Assembly (NCBI GenBank): GCA_019359035.1
Contig: JAHHIC010000066.1
Location: 186,001 to 250,000 of the forward strand
DNA length: 64,000 nt
Direction of reading: 5' to 3'
Source of the DNA: Scytonematopsis contorta HA4267-MV1
Lineage (GTDB): Bacteria > Cyanobacteriota > Cyanobacteriia > Cyanobacteriales > Nostocaceae
Under the pieces are notes generated by a model that saw only the letters and a program-made list of their open reading frames with translations, was not told where the DNA came from and ran no database searches. The position numbers and the translations under genes are program-made. Position 1 is the stretch's first letter. Each line of letters begins with the position of its first letter. This document shows positions 11,026 to 21,820 of the stretch, piece by piece.

Positions 11026-12879
11026 ATGGCATCGGTGAATAAGAGATGGAGAAATGCGGGACTATACGCGCTACTGTTTATTGTTGTCATCGCTTTAGGG
11101 ACAGCATTTTTTGATAAACAACCCCCAAGTAGAGAAACATGGCGATATAGCCAATTTATTCAAGAAGTTGAAAAAGGTAATGTAGAAAAAGTCAGCTTGA
11201 GTGCAGACCGCTCAACTGCAGTTATTCAACCCAAAGACGACCCCAGCAGAAAAGTTGTCACCTTGGTTAATGACCCAGAATTAATTAATACACTAACTAA
11301 AAAAGGTGTTGATATTAGTGTTTTGCCACAAACCGACGAAGGATTTTGGGTAAAGGCAGTTAGCAGCCTATTCTTCCCAGTCTTATTACTCGTAGGTTTG
11401 TTCTTCTTGCTACGTCGTGCCCAAAATGGACCGGGTAGTCAAGCGATGAACTTTGGCAAATCAAAAGCGAGAGTTCAAATGGAACCTCAAACCCAAGTTA
11501 CCTTCGGTGACGTTGCGGGTATTGACCAAGCCAAATTAGAACTTAACGAAGTTGTAGACTTCCTGAAAAACGCCGACCGTTTCACAGCAGTCGGAGCAAA
11601 AATTCCCAAAGGCGTATTATTAGTTGGACCTCCTGGAACAGGTAAAACCCTACTAGCGCGTGCAGTTGCAGGTGAAGCAGGTGTACCATTCTTCTCCATC
11701 TCTGGTTCTGAGTTTGTGGAAATGTTTGTCGGTGTGGGTGCTTCCCGCGTTCGCGACTTATTTGAACAAGCAAAAACCAACGCTCCTTGTATCGTATTCA
11801 TCGATGAAATCGACGCAGTGGGTCGTCAACGTGGAGCTGGTTTAGGCGGTGGTAACGACGAACGTGAACAAACCTTGAACCAGTTGCTTACCGAAATGGA
11901 CGGTTTTGAAGGTAACACAGGTATTATTATTATCGCCGCTACCAACCGTCCTGACGTGTTAGATGCAGCATTATTGCGTCCTGGTCGTTTCGACCGTCAA
12001 ATTGTCGTAGACCGTCCCGACTACGGTGGACGTGTAGAAATTCTGACAGTACACGCTCGTGGCAAAACATTATCCAAAGACGTGGACTTAGAAAGAATTG
12101 CTCGTCGTACACCAGGATTCACAGGTGCGGATTTATCTAACCTGTTAAACGAAGCAGCTATTTTGGCAGCACGACGGAATTTGACTGAAATTTCGATGGA
12201 TGAAATCAACGACGCTATCGACCGCGTGTTGGCTGGTCCAGAGAAGAAAGACCGCGTAATGAGCGAAAAACGCAAACAGTTGGTAGCTTACCACGAAGCG
12301 GGTCACGCCTTAGTTGGAGCATTAATGCCTGACTACGACCCAGTACAAAAAATTAGCATTATTCCTCGCGGTAGAGCAGGTGGTTTAACTTGGTTTACCC
12401 CCAGCGAAGACCGTATGGACAGTGGTTTGTACAGCCGTGCGTATTTAGAAAACCAAATGTCTGTAGCATTAGGTGGACGCATCGCAGAAGAAATAATCTT
12501 CGGCGAAGAAGAAGTAACCACCGGTGCATCTGGAGACTTGCAACAGGTTGCACGTGTTGCTCGTCAAATGGTGACAAGATTTGGTATGAGTGAAAAACTC
12601 GGACCAGTAGCCCTTGGTCGCCAACAAGGTAACATGTTCCTCGGACGCGACATTATGTCAGAGCGTGACTTCTCAGAAGAAACCGCTTCTACCATTGATG
12701 AAGAAGTTCGTAAACTGGTAGATACAGCTTATGACCGTGCTAAAAAAGTACTGGAAGAAAACAAACACATTCTCGACCAATTAGCCGACATGCTAGTTGA
12801 AAAAGAAACCGTAGATGCCGAAGAACTCCAAGAAGTTCTGGCAAGAAATGACGTAAGAACAGCAGCATTTAGCTCTTAG
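11026..12879 (+). CDS. ftsH: ATP-dependent zinc metalloprotease FtsH
   Basis: [51 protein letters not shown] zinc motif. Confidence 0.98.
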   Translation: MASVNKRWRNAGLYALLFIVVIALGTAFFDKQPPSRETWRYSQFIQEVEKGNVEKVSLSADRSTAVIQPKDDPSRKVVTLVNDPELINTLTKKGVDISVLPQTDEGFWVKAVSSLFFPVLLLVGLFFLLRRAQNGPGSQAMNFGKSKARVQMEPQTQVTFGDVAGIDQAKLELNEVVDFLKNADRFTAVGAKIPKGVLLVGPPGTGKTLLARAVAGEAGVPFFSISGSEFVEMFVGVGASRVRDLFEQAKTNAPCIVFIDEIDAVGRQRGAGLGGGNDEREQTLNQLLTEMDGFEGNTGIIIIAATNRPDVLDAALLRPGRFDRQIVVDRPDYGGRVEILTVHARGKTLSKDVDLERIARRTPGFTGADLSNLLNEAAILAARRNLTEISMDEINDAIDRVLAGPEKKDRVMSEKRKQLVAYHEAGHALVGALMPDYDPVQKISIIPRGRAGGLTWFTPSEDRMDSGLYSRAYLENQMSVALGGRIAEEIIFGEEEVTTGASGDLQQVARVARQMVTRFGMSEKLGPVALGRQQGNMFLGRDIMSERDFSEETASTIDEEVRKLVDTAYDRAKKVLEENKHILDQLADMLVEKETVDAEELQEVLARNDVRTAAFSS

Positions 12880-12929
12880 AATTTAGACTAATTTTCTGCG
12901 ATAAACATTAAATAACCATATTTACTAAC

Positions 12930-12959
12930 ACCTGCTTTTTTGTAAAAGCAGGTTTTTTT
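12930..12959 (+). terminator. Rho-independent terminator after ftsH
   Basis: CCTGCTTTTTTGTAAAAGCAGG followed by TTTTTTT. Confidence 0.85.
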
Positions 12960-12970
12960 GACTAAAGATT

Positions 12971-13066
12971 CGTAGGTTGGGTTGAGGAACGAAACCCAAC
13001 AAAAGCTGCAAATGTTGGTTTATCCGAAGCGGACGCTACGCGAACGTTCCTCAACCCAACCTACAA
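12971..13066. repeat. Inverted repeat GTAGGTTGGGTTGAGGAACG .. CGTTCCTCAACCCAACCTAC
   Basis: About 20-bp matching arms with an about 55-bp loop. Confidence 0.8.
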
Positions 13067-13239
13067 CTAGAGATGTTAATTTATTCTTAATTATTAGTTA
13101 ATTAATAAAATCTCTATTATTAATGTAACTACTTGTACAAATATTTGTACTTATTATTAAAATAATTATGTAATATTGTTATTATCAATTTCTCAAAAAT
13201 GAGATATTTTTTGAGTCATTATACTTAGCAAGGAAGATT

Positions 13240-14559
13240 ATGGGAAATCCAGACTGTTGCGACTTATCCTCTCCGCAAGAACTGGAAGTTTGTAGTCCCA
13301 GTCTAAGTTTAGAAGCAAGGCTTCAAGACTTACCACTGTGTGAGATGCAAATAAAAACTTGCTGTTCAACTTCTTTGTTAGCCACTAAATTTGAATCTAA
13401 CCCTCTAATACCTGGTATAACACTGATAGAAAAAGATGAGTTTGTAGGTATGATATCGCGAAGAAGATTTTTTGAATTTATGAGTAGTCATAAAAAATAT
13501 CATACCTATGATAATCAATCAATTAAAAATCTTTACAGTGACATACAACCAGAGAATTTCATACTACCAGAAGAAACTTTAATTGTTACTGCAGTCCAAA
13601 AAGTTTTAAGCCGTCCTCAAGAAGAGCGCTATGAACCAATAATTGTCAAATCTAAATCTAACAAATACTATGTATTAGATGTATATAGATTACTAGTTGC
13701 CCAAAATAAAATTCATGAATTAGCAACAAAATTATTGCGAGAGAAAACGCAGTCTTTGTTAATACAAACAGAAAAAATGACAAGCCTGGGTAAGATGGTA
13801 ACAGGGGTTGCTCATGAAATCAAAAATCCAGTTAACTGTATTGCTGGTAATTTTAATTTTCTCTCAAATTATTTTAAAAATTTATTAGAGTTGATAGTCG
13901 CATATGGTGAAGAATGTATAGACCCTTCAGAAAAAATAACAGAAATAAAGGAAAGAATAGAATTTGATTTTTTAATCCAAGATTTAGCGAAAATTTTAGA
14001 AAGTATTAATGTCAGTTCCAATAGACTAACCCAAGTAACCACAAGTTTACGAAATTTTTCTAGAATTGATGACAAAAAACGTCAGAAAGTAGATATACAT
14101 GAATGCATCGACAGTACATTACTAATTTTATCTAGTCAGATAAAGCGAGGTATTAAAGTAATTAAAAATTATGGTCAATTGCCAAAAATAAAATGTTACC
14201 CAGGTCAACTAAGCCAAGTATTTATGAACCTTTTAAGTAATGCGATTGATGCCTTAATAGAAAGTAAAGTCAACTCACAAGATTGGCAACCTTGGATTGA
14301 AATTACCACACAACTCATAGAAGAAGAAAACGAACAAAGTATAATTATAAAAATAGCTGATAACGGTACAGGTATACCAACTGAAATTCAAAAAAATATT
14401 TTTGAAGATTTCTTTACCACTAAACCCGTGGGTAAAGGTACAGGTTTAGGTTTAGCAATAAGCTATGAAATAGTCACAAAAAAACATGGGGGAAAAATGC
14501 AAGTATTTTCCCAACCAAATATCGGTAGTGAATTTCAAATAATATTGCCAATTGGCTAA
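13240..14559 (+). CDS. Sensor histidine kinase with CBS-like N-terminal region
   Basis: H-box GVAHEIKNPVNCIAGN, N-box NLLSNAIDAL, G1 DNGTGIP, G2 GKGTGLGLAIS. Confidence 0.9.
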   Translation: MGNPDCCDLSSPQELEVCSPSLSLEARLQDLPLCEMQIKTCCSTSLLATKFESNPLIPGITLIEKDEFVGMISRRRFFEFMSSHKKYHTYDNQSIKNLYSDIQPENFILPEETLIVTAVQKVLSRPQEERYEPIIVKSKSNKYYVLDVYRLLVAQNKIHELATKLLREKTQSLLIQTEKMTSLGKMVTGVAHEIKNPVNCIAGNFNFLSNYFKNLLELIVAYGEECIDPSEKITEIKERIEFDFLIQDLAKILESINVSSNRLTQVTTSLRNFSRIDDKKRQKVDIHECIDSTLLILSSQIKRGIKVIKNYGQLPKIKCYPGQLSQVFMNLLSNAIDALIESKVNSQDWQPWIEITTQLIEEENEQSIIIKIADNGTGIPTEIQKNIFEDFFTTKPVGKGTGLGLAISYEIVTKKHGGKMQVFSQPNIGSEFQIILPIG

Positions 14560-14622
14560 TGGGGAGTAGAGATGTTAGGTTAGTGGATACCTTACTTATA
14601 TATTTCGAGTCCAGGGTGTCCC

Positions 14623-15999
14623 GTGATACAAGAAATCAGTCCGGATATTTTACAGGCAAGTTTTCCAGAAGGTAGCAATAGCGACCTAGAGCTAGATTCT
14701 ACCCTTAAAGAATTGCCTTTGTATAACTTCTCTATGGAAATAGGGGAGAAAGAGCATAAAGTGCATACAGGTGGGGATTTAGCCAAAGTTTTGGAAAAAT
14801 ACCCTATTTTGCCAGGAGTTATTTTGCTGGAGTCTGGAAAGTACATCGGCATGATTTCCCGAAGACGGTTGCTGGAATTTTTAATACGTCCATACGGACA
14901 AGAGTTATTTTTCAACCAACCCTTAGCAGTACTTTATAGTTACGCACGTACCCCAATTTTGGAACTTGCTGAAACAACTCCAATTTTGAACGCGATGCAA
15001 ATAGTATTGAGACGAGAACATGAACTCTTGGGAGAACCAATAGTAGTAAAAGTTGCACCGGATATCTATAGATTGTTAGATGTACAAGAATTAAGTATTG
15101 CTTCTTGGCAAATTCGGGGGATAGAAACCCAAGTACGCTACGAACGTAGTCAAGCCCAAATAATTCAAAATGATAAAATGGCAAGTCTAGGACGTTTGGT
15201 AGACGGACTTGCTCACGAGATTTTAGACCCAGTAGGTTTTATCTGGGGTAACTTAAGCTATGTCTCCACATACAGTCAAGACTTGCTTCGTTTGATAGCA
15301 GCTTATTCTCGACGTTTACCTGAAAATTTTCCAGAAATTGAAAATCTTAAAGAAGAGATGGAATTTGAATTTTTAGAAGATGATTTAAAAAAATCCCTTT
15401 TAAGTATCCGTAACGGAGCAGAAAGATTAAAAAAACTTGTTTCTAGTTTACAAAATTTTTGTTATATCGATGAAGTTTATAGTAAACCTGTAGATTTACA
15501 TGCTTGTCTGGATAGTATTGTTTTATTAATGAATAGTAGAATAAAAGGTGAAATAGAAATAGTCAAAAATTATGGTAAACTTCCACCTGTTCATTGCTAT
15601 CTTGGTCAGCTGAATCAGGTCTTTATGAATATCTTAAGCCAAGCTGTAGATACTTTGATTAACGAAGCTGTACGACAACAGTTTAATCAAGAATCTACAC
15701 AAAAGCGTAAAAAACCTCAAATTAAAATTACAACAGAAGTAATTTCCCGAGAAGCTACCAATCCAGATGTTTCAGATTCCCGTTGGGTAGTTATTCGCTT
15801 TGTGGATAATGGACCAGGTATGTCTCAAGAATTACTCCAACAAATTATAGAGTCTTTTTCTGTAGAAAAAAGAGCAGATAAAGAGACAAGTTTAGCAGTT
15901 AGCTATCGTATTATTACTGCAAGACACGGAGGCGAATTTCATTTATTTTCAGAACTTACTAAAGGTACTGAATTTAAAATTATCTTACCACTTGTTTAA
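14623..15999 (+). CDS. Histidine-kinase-like paralogue with degenerate ATPase motifs
   Basis: Homologous to 13240..14559 over its full length, but N-box reads NILSQAVDTL and G2 reads DKETSLAVS. Confidence 0.85.
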   Translation: MIQEISPDILQASFPEGSNSDLELDSTLKELPLYNFSMEIGEKEHKVHTGGDLAKVLEKYPILPGVILLESGKYIGMISRRRLLEFLIRPYGQELFFNQPLAVLYSYARTPILELAETTPILNAMQIVLRREHELLGEPIVVKVAPDIYRLLDVQELSIASWQIRGIETQVRYERSQAQIIQNDKMASLGRLVDGLAHEILDPVGFIWGNLSYVSTYSQDLLRLIAAYSRRLPENFPEIENLKEEMEFEFLEDDLKKSLLSIRNGAERLKKLVSSLQNFCYIDEVYSKPVDLHACLDSIVLLMNSRIKGEIEIVKNYGKLPPVHCYLGQLNQVFMNILSQAVDTLINEAVRQQFNQESTQKRKKPQIKITTEVISREATNPDVSDSRWVVIRFVDNGPGMSQELLQQIIESFSVEKRADKETSLAVSYRIITARHGGEFHLFSELTKGTEFKIILPLV

Positions 16000-16014
16000 T
16001 CTAAATTTTCCCTT

Positions 16015-16042
16015 GTAGAGACGTTACATGTAACCTCTCTAC
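16015..16042. repeat. Family-3 palindrome GTAGAGACGTTACATGTAACCTCTCTAC
   Basis: Near-perfect inverted repeat. Confidence 0.85.
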
Positions 16043-16332
16043 ATTGTTATACCTATAGCTATAAGATAAGTGTTTCGACTTACAATTTAAACCTAAAAAC
16101 TTACAAAAGTTGATGCTTTCTAGTTATATATGTTAGCGTGTAGGTGTAAAGAATTATGTTTGTAGTATTTTAAACAAAAATCTCAGTGGTGCAAAGTAAG
16201 CAGGGATGCAAAAACTGGGATAAAAGCCATAATTTAGTTCTAATCAAAAGGTTCTTGATTATTTTAAGTATTTTGACTGTAAGTAATTAATCTAAAAATT
16301 ATCCAGTAAAATTTATATTTGGAACTTGCTAA

Positions 16333-16752
16333 ATGATACCATTTGAATTTGTTGTCATTGGTAAACCAATTTCCCACCAAGCTAAAGACCGCAAGCGTCT
16401 GAAAGATTGGAAAGAAAAAGTTCGTAAGACTGCTGAGGCTTATTGGCAAGGGAAATTACCTATTGGCGATTTGATAACAGTTGTAATTACACATTATTAT
16501 GATGCAATACCTGGTGATGAGTCATCAGTCCCCGATAGTGACAATATTGTAAAGCCCGTTAGAGATGCATTGAATGGTTTAATTTATGTTGATGACTATC
16601 AAATTACTGATTTTATCAGTCGTCGGCGTAATTTGAATGCTTCTTTTAGAATAAAAGGATTAACTCCCGCTTTAGCTGAAGGTTTTACTAAGGGGGAAGA
16701 ATTTTTGCACATTAAAATTGAAGCAGCACCAGACCCAGAAAATTTGTTTTAA
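16333..16752 (+). CDS. RusA-family Holliday junction resolvase-like endonuclease
   Basis: PDSDNIVKPVRDALNGLIYVDDYQITD is the RusA-type acidic motif. Confidence 0.85.
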   Translation: MIPFEFVVIGKPISHQAKDRKRLKDWKEKVRKTAEAYWQGKLPIGDLITVVITHYYDAIPGDESSVPDSDNIVKPVRDALNGLIYVDDYQITDFISRRRNLNASFRIKGLTPALAEGFTKGEEFLHIKIEAAPDPENLF

Positions 16753-16983
16753 AAAGTAGAAATATAAGGTATAGTGGGATACTACGAGGATTCACTTATG
16801 CTAATAAAATAAGTTAGAAGACAGGGCCGATTAGCAAATAATAATGCTGCTAGCGACAATTATTAATTTTCTCACCAGGCAATATTTTTCCTTAATTTAA
16901 AGATTAACAATCTATAATTTCCAAAATTAGACTCTGTATTCTTATCCATAATTTAGTTATGGTTGTTGATTATTAGTGCTTGG

Positions 16984-17030
16984 CAGTCAACAGTTAACAG
17001 TCAACAGTCAACAGTCAAAAGTCAACAGTT
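16984..17030. repeat. Heptameric STRR (CAGTCAA)n
   Basis: CAGTCAACAGTTAACAGTCAACAGTCAACAGTC. Confidence 0.85.
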
Positions 17031-17052
17031 ATAGTTGAACACCTTAATAATC

Positions 17053-17388
17053 ATGAACTTCCAGAATAATACAAATTCTTTACTAGAACACCGTAGACTA
17101 CTGCAGCTTGCTAATGAGTATCTTCGTAAGGGTTATTCAGTTAGTATCTACCCTTCTTCAGAGAAATTACCCCCAAAATTAGCAGGATTATCTCTTGATT
17201 TAATCGCTGAGAACGGAAGTGAAGTTGTTGCAGCGAAAGTCCGTACACGGGAGACACTTTCGTTAAATGGTTCGGAGGATTTACTTCGCATTAGTAAATT
17301 AGTTGAGCAACTTCCTGGCTGGGAATTTGAACTAGTTGTCACCAATCCACGCAAATTCACATCAGCGTTGGTGGGGAGTAGGGAGTAG
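17053..17388 (+). CDS. REase_AHJR-like (archaeal Holliday junction resolvase-like nuclease fold) protein
   Basis: ANEYLRKGYSVSIYPSSEKLPPKLAGLSLDLIAENGSEVVAAKVRTRETL..WEFELVVTNPR. ATG at 17053 is preferred over the TTG at 17035. Confidence 0.6.
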   Translation: MNFQNNTNSLLEHRRLLQLANEYLRKGYSVSIYPSSEKLPPKLAGLSLDLIAENGSEVVAAKVRTRETLSLNGSEDLLRISKLVEQLPGWEFELVVTNPRKFTSALVGSRE

Positions 17389-17430
17389 GGAGTGGGGAGT
17401 AGAGAGTGGAGTAGGGAGTGGGAGTAGTCC
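17371..17430. repeat. Heptameric STRR (GGGGAGT/AGGGAGT)n
   Basis: GTGGGGAGTAGGGAGTAGGGAGTGGGGAGTAG; the stop codon of the preceding ORF lies within it. Confidence 0.9.
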
Positions 17431-17974
17431 ATGCATAACCGCAAGGTCGTCCTCTGGACTTACAACCCTACCTACAGACAGCGAAAAGAATTAGTATAAA
17501 TTAAAACATCTATATGCCAATTAAAGTTTGAGTTTCACTTTTTAAGAGAATAGTATTTTTTAATTTTTAGCTAAAAGAGCTTAATTTAAGGGGCTGCTTA
17601 GTCAAACATCTGTAACAACCTTTGTATTGAAGAGCTACTAGCCCCATTGCCTATAGTAGGGCTTAGGTTAAGTAGATGTGAAACTACTGGGATTATTATG
17701 AAGATATAGTGATTTTTGTTGCGAATTTTAATAGTAAAAATGCTGATATTTCCTTAGTCTACGGGGGTTTTGACAATTACGGCTATTACTGAAGGCAGAG
17801 GTATTCGAGTTGTATTTTGTGATAGTCTATCAGAAGTCTTACTTATTATTGTTAACACTACCATCTCTGGGAAAGTTTATGTAGACAATATTAGAACTTT
17901 TGTTCTAATGCTTCAAAGACAGTTCCCAATTTATTTGTAAATTTATTTTTCTTTATAAAAGGGTAAAACGGGGT

Positions 17975-18571
17975 ATGATGGCAGAGCAAGCTAGTCTCCA
18001 ATCTCATAAAATTAAATTACAAGCTTCTGAAGAAACTAAATTTGTTTTTAGTGATTTTAATATACAAAAGCAAGCTGTAATTTCAGCTGCATTAGAAGAC
18101 GTATCTGTGATAAAAAATCCTCCCAGCATGGAGGCTTTATCCTGTGTATGTCTAAACTTAGAAGATTTAAAGTGTTTTGAATCTGTTAAAAACCAGTATG
18201 AGAAGTTTGGCGTAATTTTTCACAATTGTATAGCTATACAGCCTTCTAATCCAGCTTTTCCAAGTCATTCAGGGCTTATGGTATTGATGGGAGCTCCCAA
18301 AAGTGGATTTTTGGAAGCGAGTTTTGTACGTCCCGTTCACTCGGTGAGTACCTATGTAACTAGTTCTCAACGTTTAGTGCTTTCCGCTTACGACGGCAAT
18401 CGTCAATTACTTACCCAAGAAATATTACCGGGAGCTAATCTGGCTAACACAGACTCTGCTATACCTCCCAATAAATTATTAACAGTCAGAGCCAATAATA
18501 TTCATAGCGTTACCTTCTGCGCTTTTGATGGTCAGTTCACACTGGATGATTTTACTTTCGTCTTAAGTTAG
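17975..18571 (+). CDS. Hypothetical protein (198 aa)
   Basis: Intact ORF; beta-rich C-terminal half (VRPVHSVSTYVTSSQRLVLSAYDGNRQLLTQEILPGAN). Confidence 0.6.
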   Translation: MMAEQASLQSHKIKLQASEETKFVFSDFNIQKQAVISAALEDVSVIKNPPSMEALSCVCLNLEDLKCFESVKNQYEKFGVIFHNCIAIQPSNPAFPSHSGLMVLMGAPKSGFLEASFVRPVHSVSTYVTSSQRLVLSAYDGNRQLLTQEILPGANLANTDSAIPPNKLLTVRANNIHSVTFCAFDGQFTLDDFTFVLS

Positions 18572-18708
18572 AAGTTATCCTAGTAAATCGTTTTTTTTTG
18601 CCAATACCCAGTTATCCTAGTAAGGGAATTTTTATCAAAGGTTGACTGTTGAGTGTTGACTGTTGAGAGATAAATTATTCACTTTAGTAATTTATTAGGT
18701 AAACCACT

Positions 18709-19485
18709 GTGGTTAAGGCTTCGTCTTCTTGGCAGCAAATAAAAAGCGAGCTTTCCAATTGGACGCAAACCAAGTCAAAGAGCAGTAAAACAATAAAGCG
18801 GAGTCTGAAGCGTTTTCAAGAACCGGGAAGCGCTTTAGGGTTTCTGACAATAGTTATTGCTATGCTGTTGTGGAATTGGAAACTGCTATTGGCAAGTAGC
18901 GTCGGCATTGGGGCGATGGTATCAGTTTACTCAATGTACAAATGGGATGTTCGGGTACGTTGGTCTGAAATTCATAATTTTTTCAATAGTCCAAACAGTA
19001 GATTCGCTGTAGCGGTTATTAGCGGAGGTATTGCCACCGTCAGTACTTACACGGCTGCTGCTATTTGGGTTGACTCTAACAGCCATTGGATAGCTGCTGG
19101 TGCGATATTACAGGGTTTTGGAACTTTAATGACCTTAGCTCTGTTAGTTTGGCAGATGGTTAGCTTTTACAAGAACCAACAAGAGAATCAATTAGATGAA
19201 TTATTGGTCAATTTGACCGAAGAAGACCCTCTTAAGCGATTAATTGCTTTACGTCAAATTAGTAAATTAGTCAGCCGCAAATCTATCGAGGATTCTGCAC
19301 AACACAGCGTAGCCGAATGTTTAAAACTACTACTGTGTCGTGAAGATGAACAAGCTGTTAGAGATGCAGCTTTCGATACTCTACAGATGTTAGAGGAACT
19401 GTACGAAGTAGAGCAAAAACCACTATCTAATACGGGTATACCCCTAGCACCATTACCAACAAGAGTTAAGGAACGGGTCTATTAA
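18709..19485 (+). CDS. Membrane protein with HEAT/armadillo-like C-terminal helices
   Basis: Several TM segments, then ALRQISKLVSRKSIEDSAQHSVAECLKLLLCREDEQAVRDAAFDTLQMLEEL; GTG start. Confidence 0.6.
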   Translation: MVKASSSWQQIKSELSNWTQTKSKSSKTIKRSLKRFQEPGSALGFLTIVIAMLLWNWKLLLASSVGIGAMVSVYSMYKWDVRVRWSEIHNFFNSPNSRFAVAVISGGIATVSTYTAAAIWVDSNSHWIAAGAILQGFGTLMTLALLVWQMVSFYKNQQENQLDELLVNLTEEDPLKRLIALRQISKLVSRKSIEDSAQHSVAECLKLLLCREDEQAVRDAAFDTLQMLEELYEVEQKPLSNTGIPLAPLPTRVKERVY

Positions 19486-19516
19486 CAATTCGCAATTCGC
19501 AATTCGCAATTCGCAA
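19486..19516. repeat. (CAATTCG)n STRR ending in palindrome AATTCGCAATTGCGAATT between convergent genes
   Basis: Direct reading. Confidence 0.8.
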
Positions 19517-19523
19517 TTGCGAA

Positions 19524-20264
19524 TTATTTTACCCACCTCCCCGAATGAATTTGCAGCACTTTTTGGTTACATCTTCGGACTAAATTTTCGTCGTGGGTGG
19601 TTACGATTACTGTTGCTCCGAATGAGTTTAACTTTTGCAAAATGTCAATTACCTGCCAAGAATTATCTGGGTCTAAGTTACCTGTTGGCTCATCTGCTAA
19701 AATTAGCGGTGGAGTTCCGACTATGGCTCTTGCAATACTTACTCGCTGTTGCTCTCCCCCGGAAAGTTTATCTGGAAAGCTGTTGGCTTTGTTTACTAAC
19801 CCGACCAATTTTAAAGCTGGTTCTAATCGTCGTTGAATTTCCTTACGGGTATAACCTTGTGCTTGCAACACCAAACTGACGTTTTCGGCTACCGTCCGCT
19901 GAGGAATGAGTTTGTAGTCTTGGAATACTATCCCAATACGTCTTCGTAATTTCGATAGATGGTCACCTTTAGTGGTGTTTAGGTTATACCCATCAACAAT
20001 AACTTCTCCCTGAGTTGCTAACTCCTCACCATAAATTAGTTTCAGCAGAGTAGACTTTCCAGAACCACTGGGACCTGTGATAAATAAAAACTCTCCTTTT
20101 GTCAGTTCTAAATTGATATCCAACAATGCATGACAACCGTTTGGGTAACTTTTTGTTACAGAACGTAATTGCACTATGGCATTAGTACCACTTGCTTCTT
20201 GAGTTTTACTCTCATTAATATAAACTTTATTTGACGCTGATTCTTTAGGTGTTAATACAGGCAT
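19524..20264 (-). CDS. ftsE: FtsE-like ABC transporter ATP-binding protein
   Basis: [51 protein letters not shown]. Confidence 0.85.
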   Translation of the reverse strand: MPVLTPKESASNKVYINESKTQEASGTNAIVQLRSVTKSYPNGCHALLDINLELTKGEFLFITGPSGSGKSTLLKLIYGEELATQGEVIVDGYNLNTTKGDHLSKLRRRIGIVFQDYKLIPQRTVAENVSLVLQAQGYTRKEIQRRLEPALKLVGLVNKANSFPDKLSGGEQQRVSIARAIVGTPPLILADEPTGNLDPDNSWQVIDILQKLNSFGATVIVTTHDENLVRRCNQKVLQIHSGRWVK

Positions 20265-20447
20265 TGCAAAATTGTTAGGAATGGGTGAAGTTTAAAAAAG
20301 TCCATACAAAATTAATGATTCCCAAGAAAACTTAGGAATCTCACATAAAAGTTAATTTTTTTATTTATGACTTTACTTGTATTTTTTCAATCCTTATCCA
20401 ATTGCAATACTGCTCCGGTTTTGTAAATTGCGAAGCGTGAAACCCCT

Positions 20448-20493
20448 GTAGAGACGTTACATATCGAGACGTTACATATCGAGACGTTACATG
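20448..20493. repeat. Family-3 half-palindrome with tandem 15-bp GAGACGTTACATATC units
   Basis: GTAGAGACGTTACATATCGAGACGTTACATATCGAGACGTTACATG. Confidence 0.85.
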
Positions 20494-21266
20494 CTTCCTT
20501 GTGCCTTCTGCCTTCTGCCCGCTGCCTTCCCCCGATAAACTAAGGATTTAATTGCAAACTCAGGTAAGGACAACATTCTTCGCCAGCGCCAAGGTTCTTT
20601 ATATAATCGGTATAACCATTCCAAATTATTATTTGCCAACCATTGTGGGGCACGAGTTTTATTTCCAGACCAAATATCAAAACTACCACCGACACCAACC
20701 CAAATCGCTTGGGGACATAAATGGCGGTTTTGGGCAATCCATAATTCTTGACGTGGTACTCCTAAGCCAACAAAAATCACTTGTGGGTTGCTTTGAGCTA
20801 GAGTTTGTCGCAATTCTTCTTCTTGTTCTGGAGAGTGGAAGCCAGAATGAACACCGCTAACTTCCAAACCTGGAAGTTGGGAACACCAATAATCAGCTGC
20901 TTTTTGCGCTACTCCGGGTGCTCCCCCATAGAAAAATACTTTTATACCCTCTGCACGTCGCCCAATTTCTTGCAACAGTGTTTCTGCTAGTTCAATACCC
21001 GGACAACGTTGCACTTTTTGCCGCAACAGAAGTTGTAAATATAACACCACCCCTGCTCCATCTGGCACTACTAGTTCAGCACCTTGAATTACCTGGGCTA
21101 AAGAGTCATTCTGTTCCGCTTGCATCGTCATTTCTGCATTTAGGGTTACCACATGAGTCCCTTTACCCTCTTGCAGTTGCTCTAGCAGCCAGTCCCCATA
21201 GTTAGATACAACATGAACTGGCATACTTAATACCGAAAACGCTTGCTTGTCTATAGACATAGCCAA
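20487..21266 (-). CDS. WecG/TagA/CpsF-family glycosyltransferase
   Basis: VVTLNAEMTMQAEQNDSLAQVIQGAELVVPDGAGVV..VFVGLGVPRQELWI..IWVGVGGSFDIWSG. Confidence 0.92.
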   Translation of the reverse strand: MAMSIDKQAFSVLSMPVHVVSNYGDWLLEQLQEGKGTHVVTLNAEMTMQAEQNDSLAQVIQGAELVVPDGAGVVLYLQLLLRQKVQRCPGIELAETLLQEIGRRAEGIKVFFYGGAPGVAQKAADYWCSQLPGLEVSGVHSGFHSPEQEEELRQTLAQSNPQVIFVGLGVPRQELWIAQNRHLCPQAIWVGVGGSFDIWSGNKTRAPQWLANNNLEWLYRLYKEPWRWRRMLSLPEFAIKSLVYRGKAAGRRQKAQGSM

Positions 21267-21820
21267 TTTTACTTTCGCCTCACACCAAACGTCCAGACCG
21301 ATAGTTTATCAAATTAGTTCCATATATTGTCTGTCTCGCTGTTAGCAAAACCCAAGATTAACTCCCAAACTTAACAAAATTCAGTAAATTTACCTTAGAG
21401 AATCAATCACACAGACTTATATGGTCCCATACCTACTTAAAAATAATAGTATCTACTTGTATTATATTTTTGTTAACCAACAGTATTTTTTATTACCATC
21501 CAATTATATCAATAGTTGTGACCAGGCTTATACCTTATTCTGTCTAGAGATAGCAGTTTCCTGATAATTTTCCAAAATTGTTACGCTCAAAGGTACAAAA
21601 AAGCCTAAATTTGATGTAATGTAATTCTTTTCAGGGAGTCGAACTTGTTTTGGGCACAACTACTCCTCCTACATGCTAGTTTTAAGTAAAACCAGCAATT
21701 AAAATGCCTTCATAAGCAAATGGTTCACCAAATCGTTTCCAACTCAGGAAACAGCATATTTCAAAAGTTTTTAGTAAACTCAATTTTACAATCATTGAGT
21801 GCAACGGGTGGAAGTTAACC

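Noticed and set aside
11487-12593. Antisense and alternate-frame ORFs inside ftsH
   Set aside because: Shadow ORFs of a strongly conserved coding sequence.
17600-17960. Possible riboswitch or ncRNA before the 198-aa hypothetical gene
   Set aside because: Some hairpin potential (TAGCCCC..GGGCTTA) but no recognised consensus; needs Rfam and expression data.
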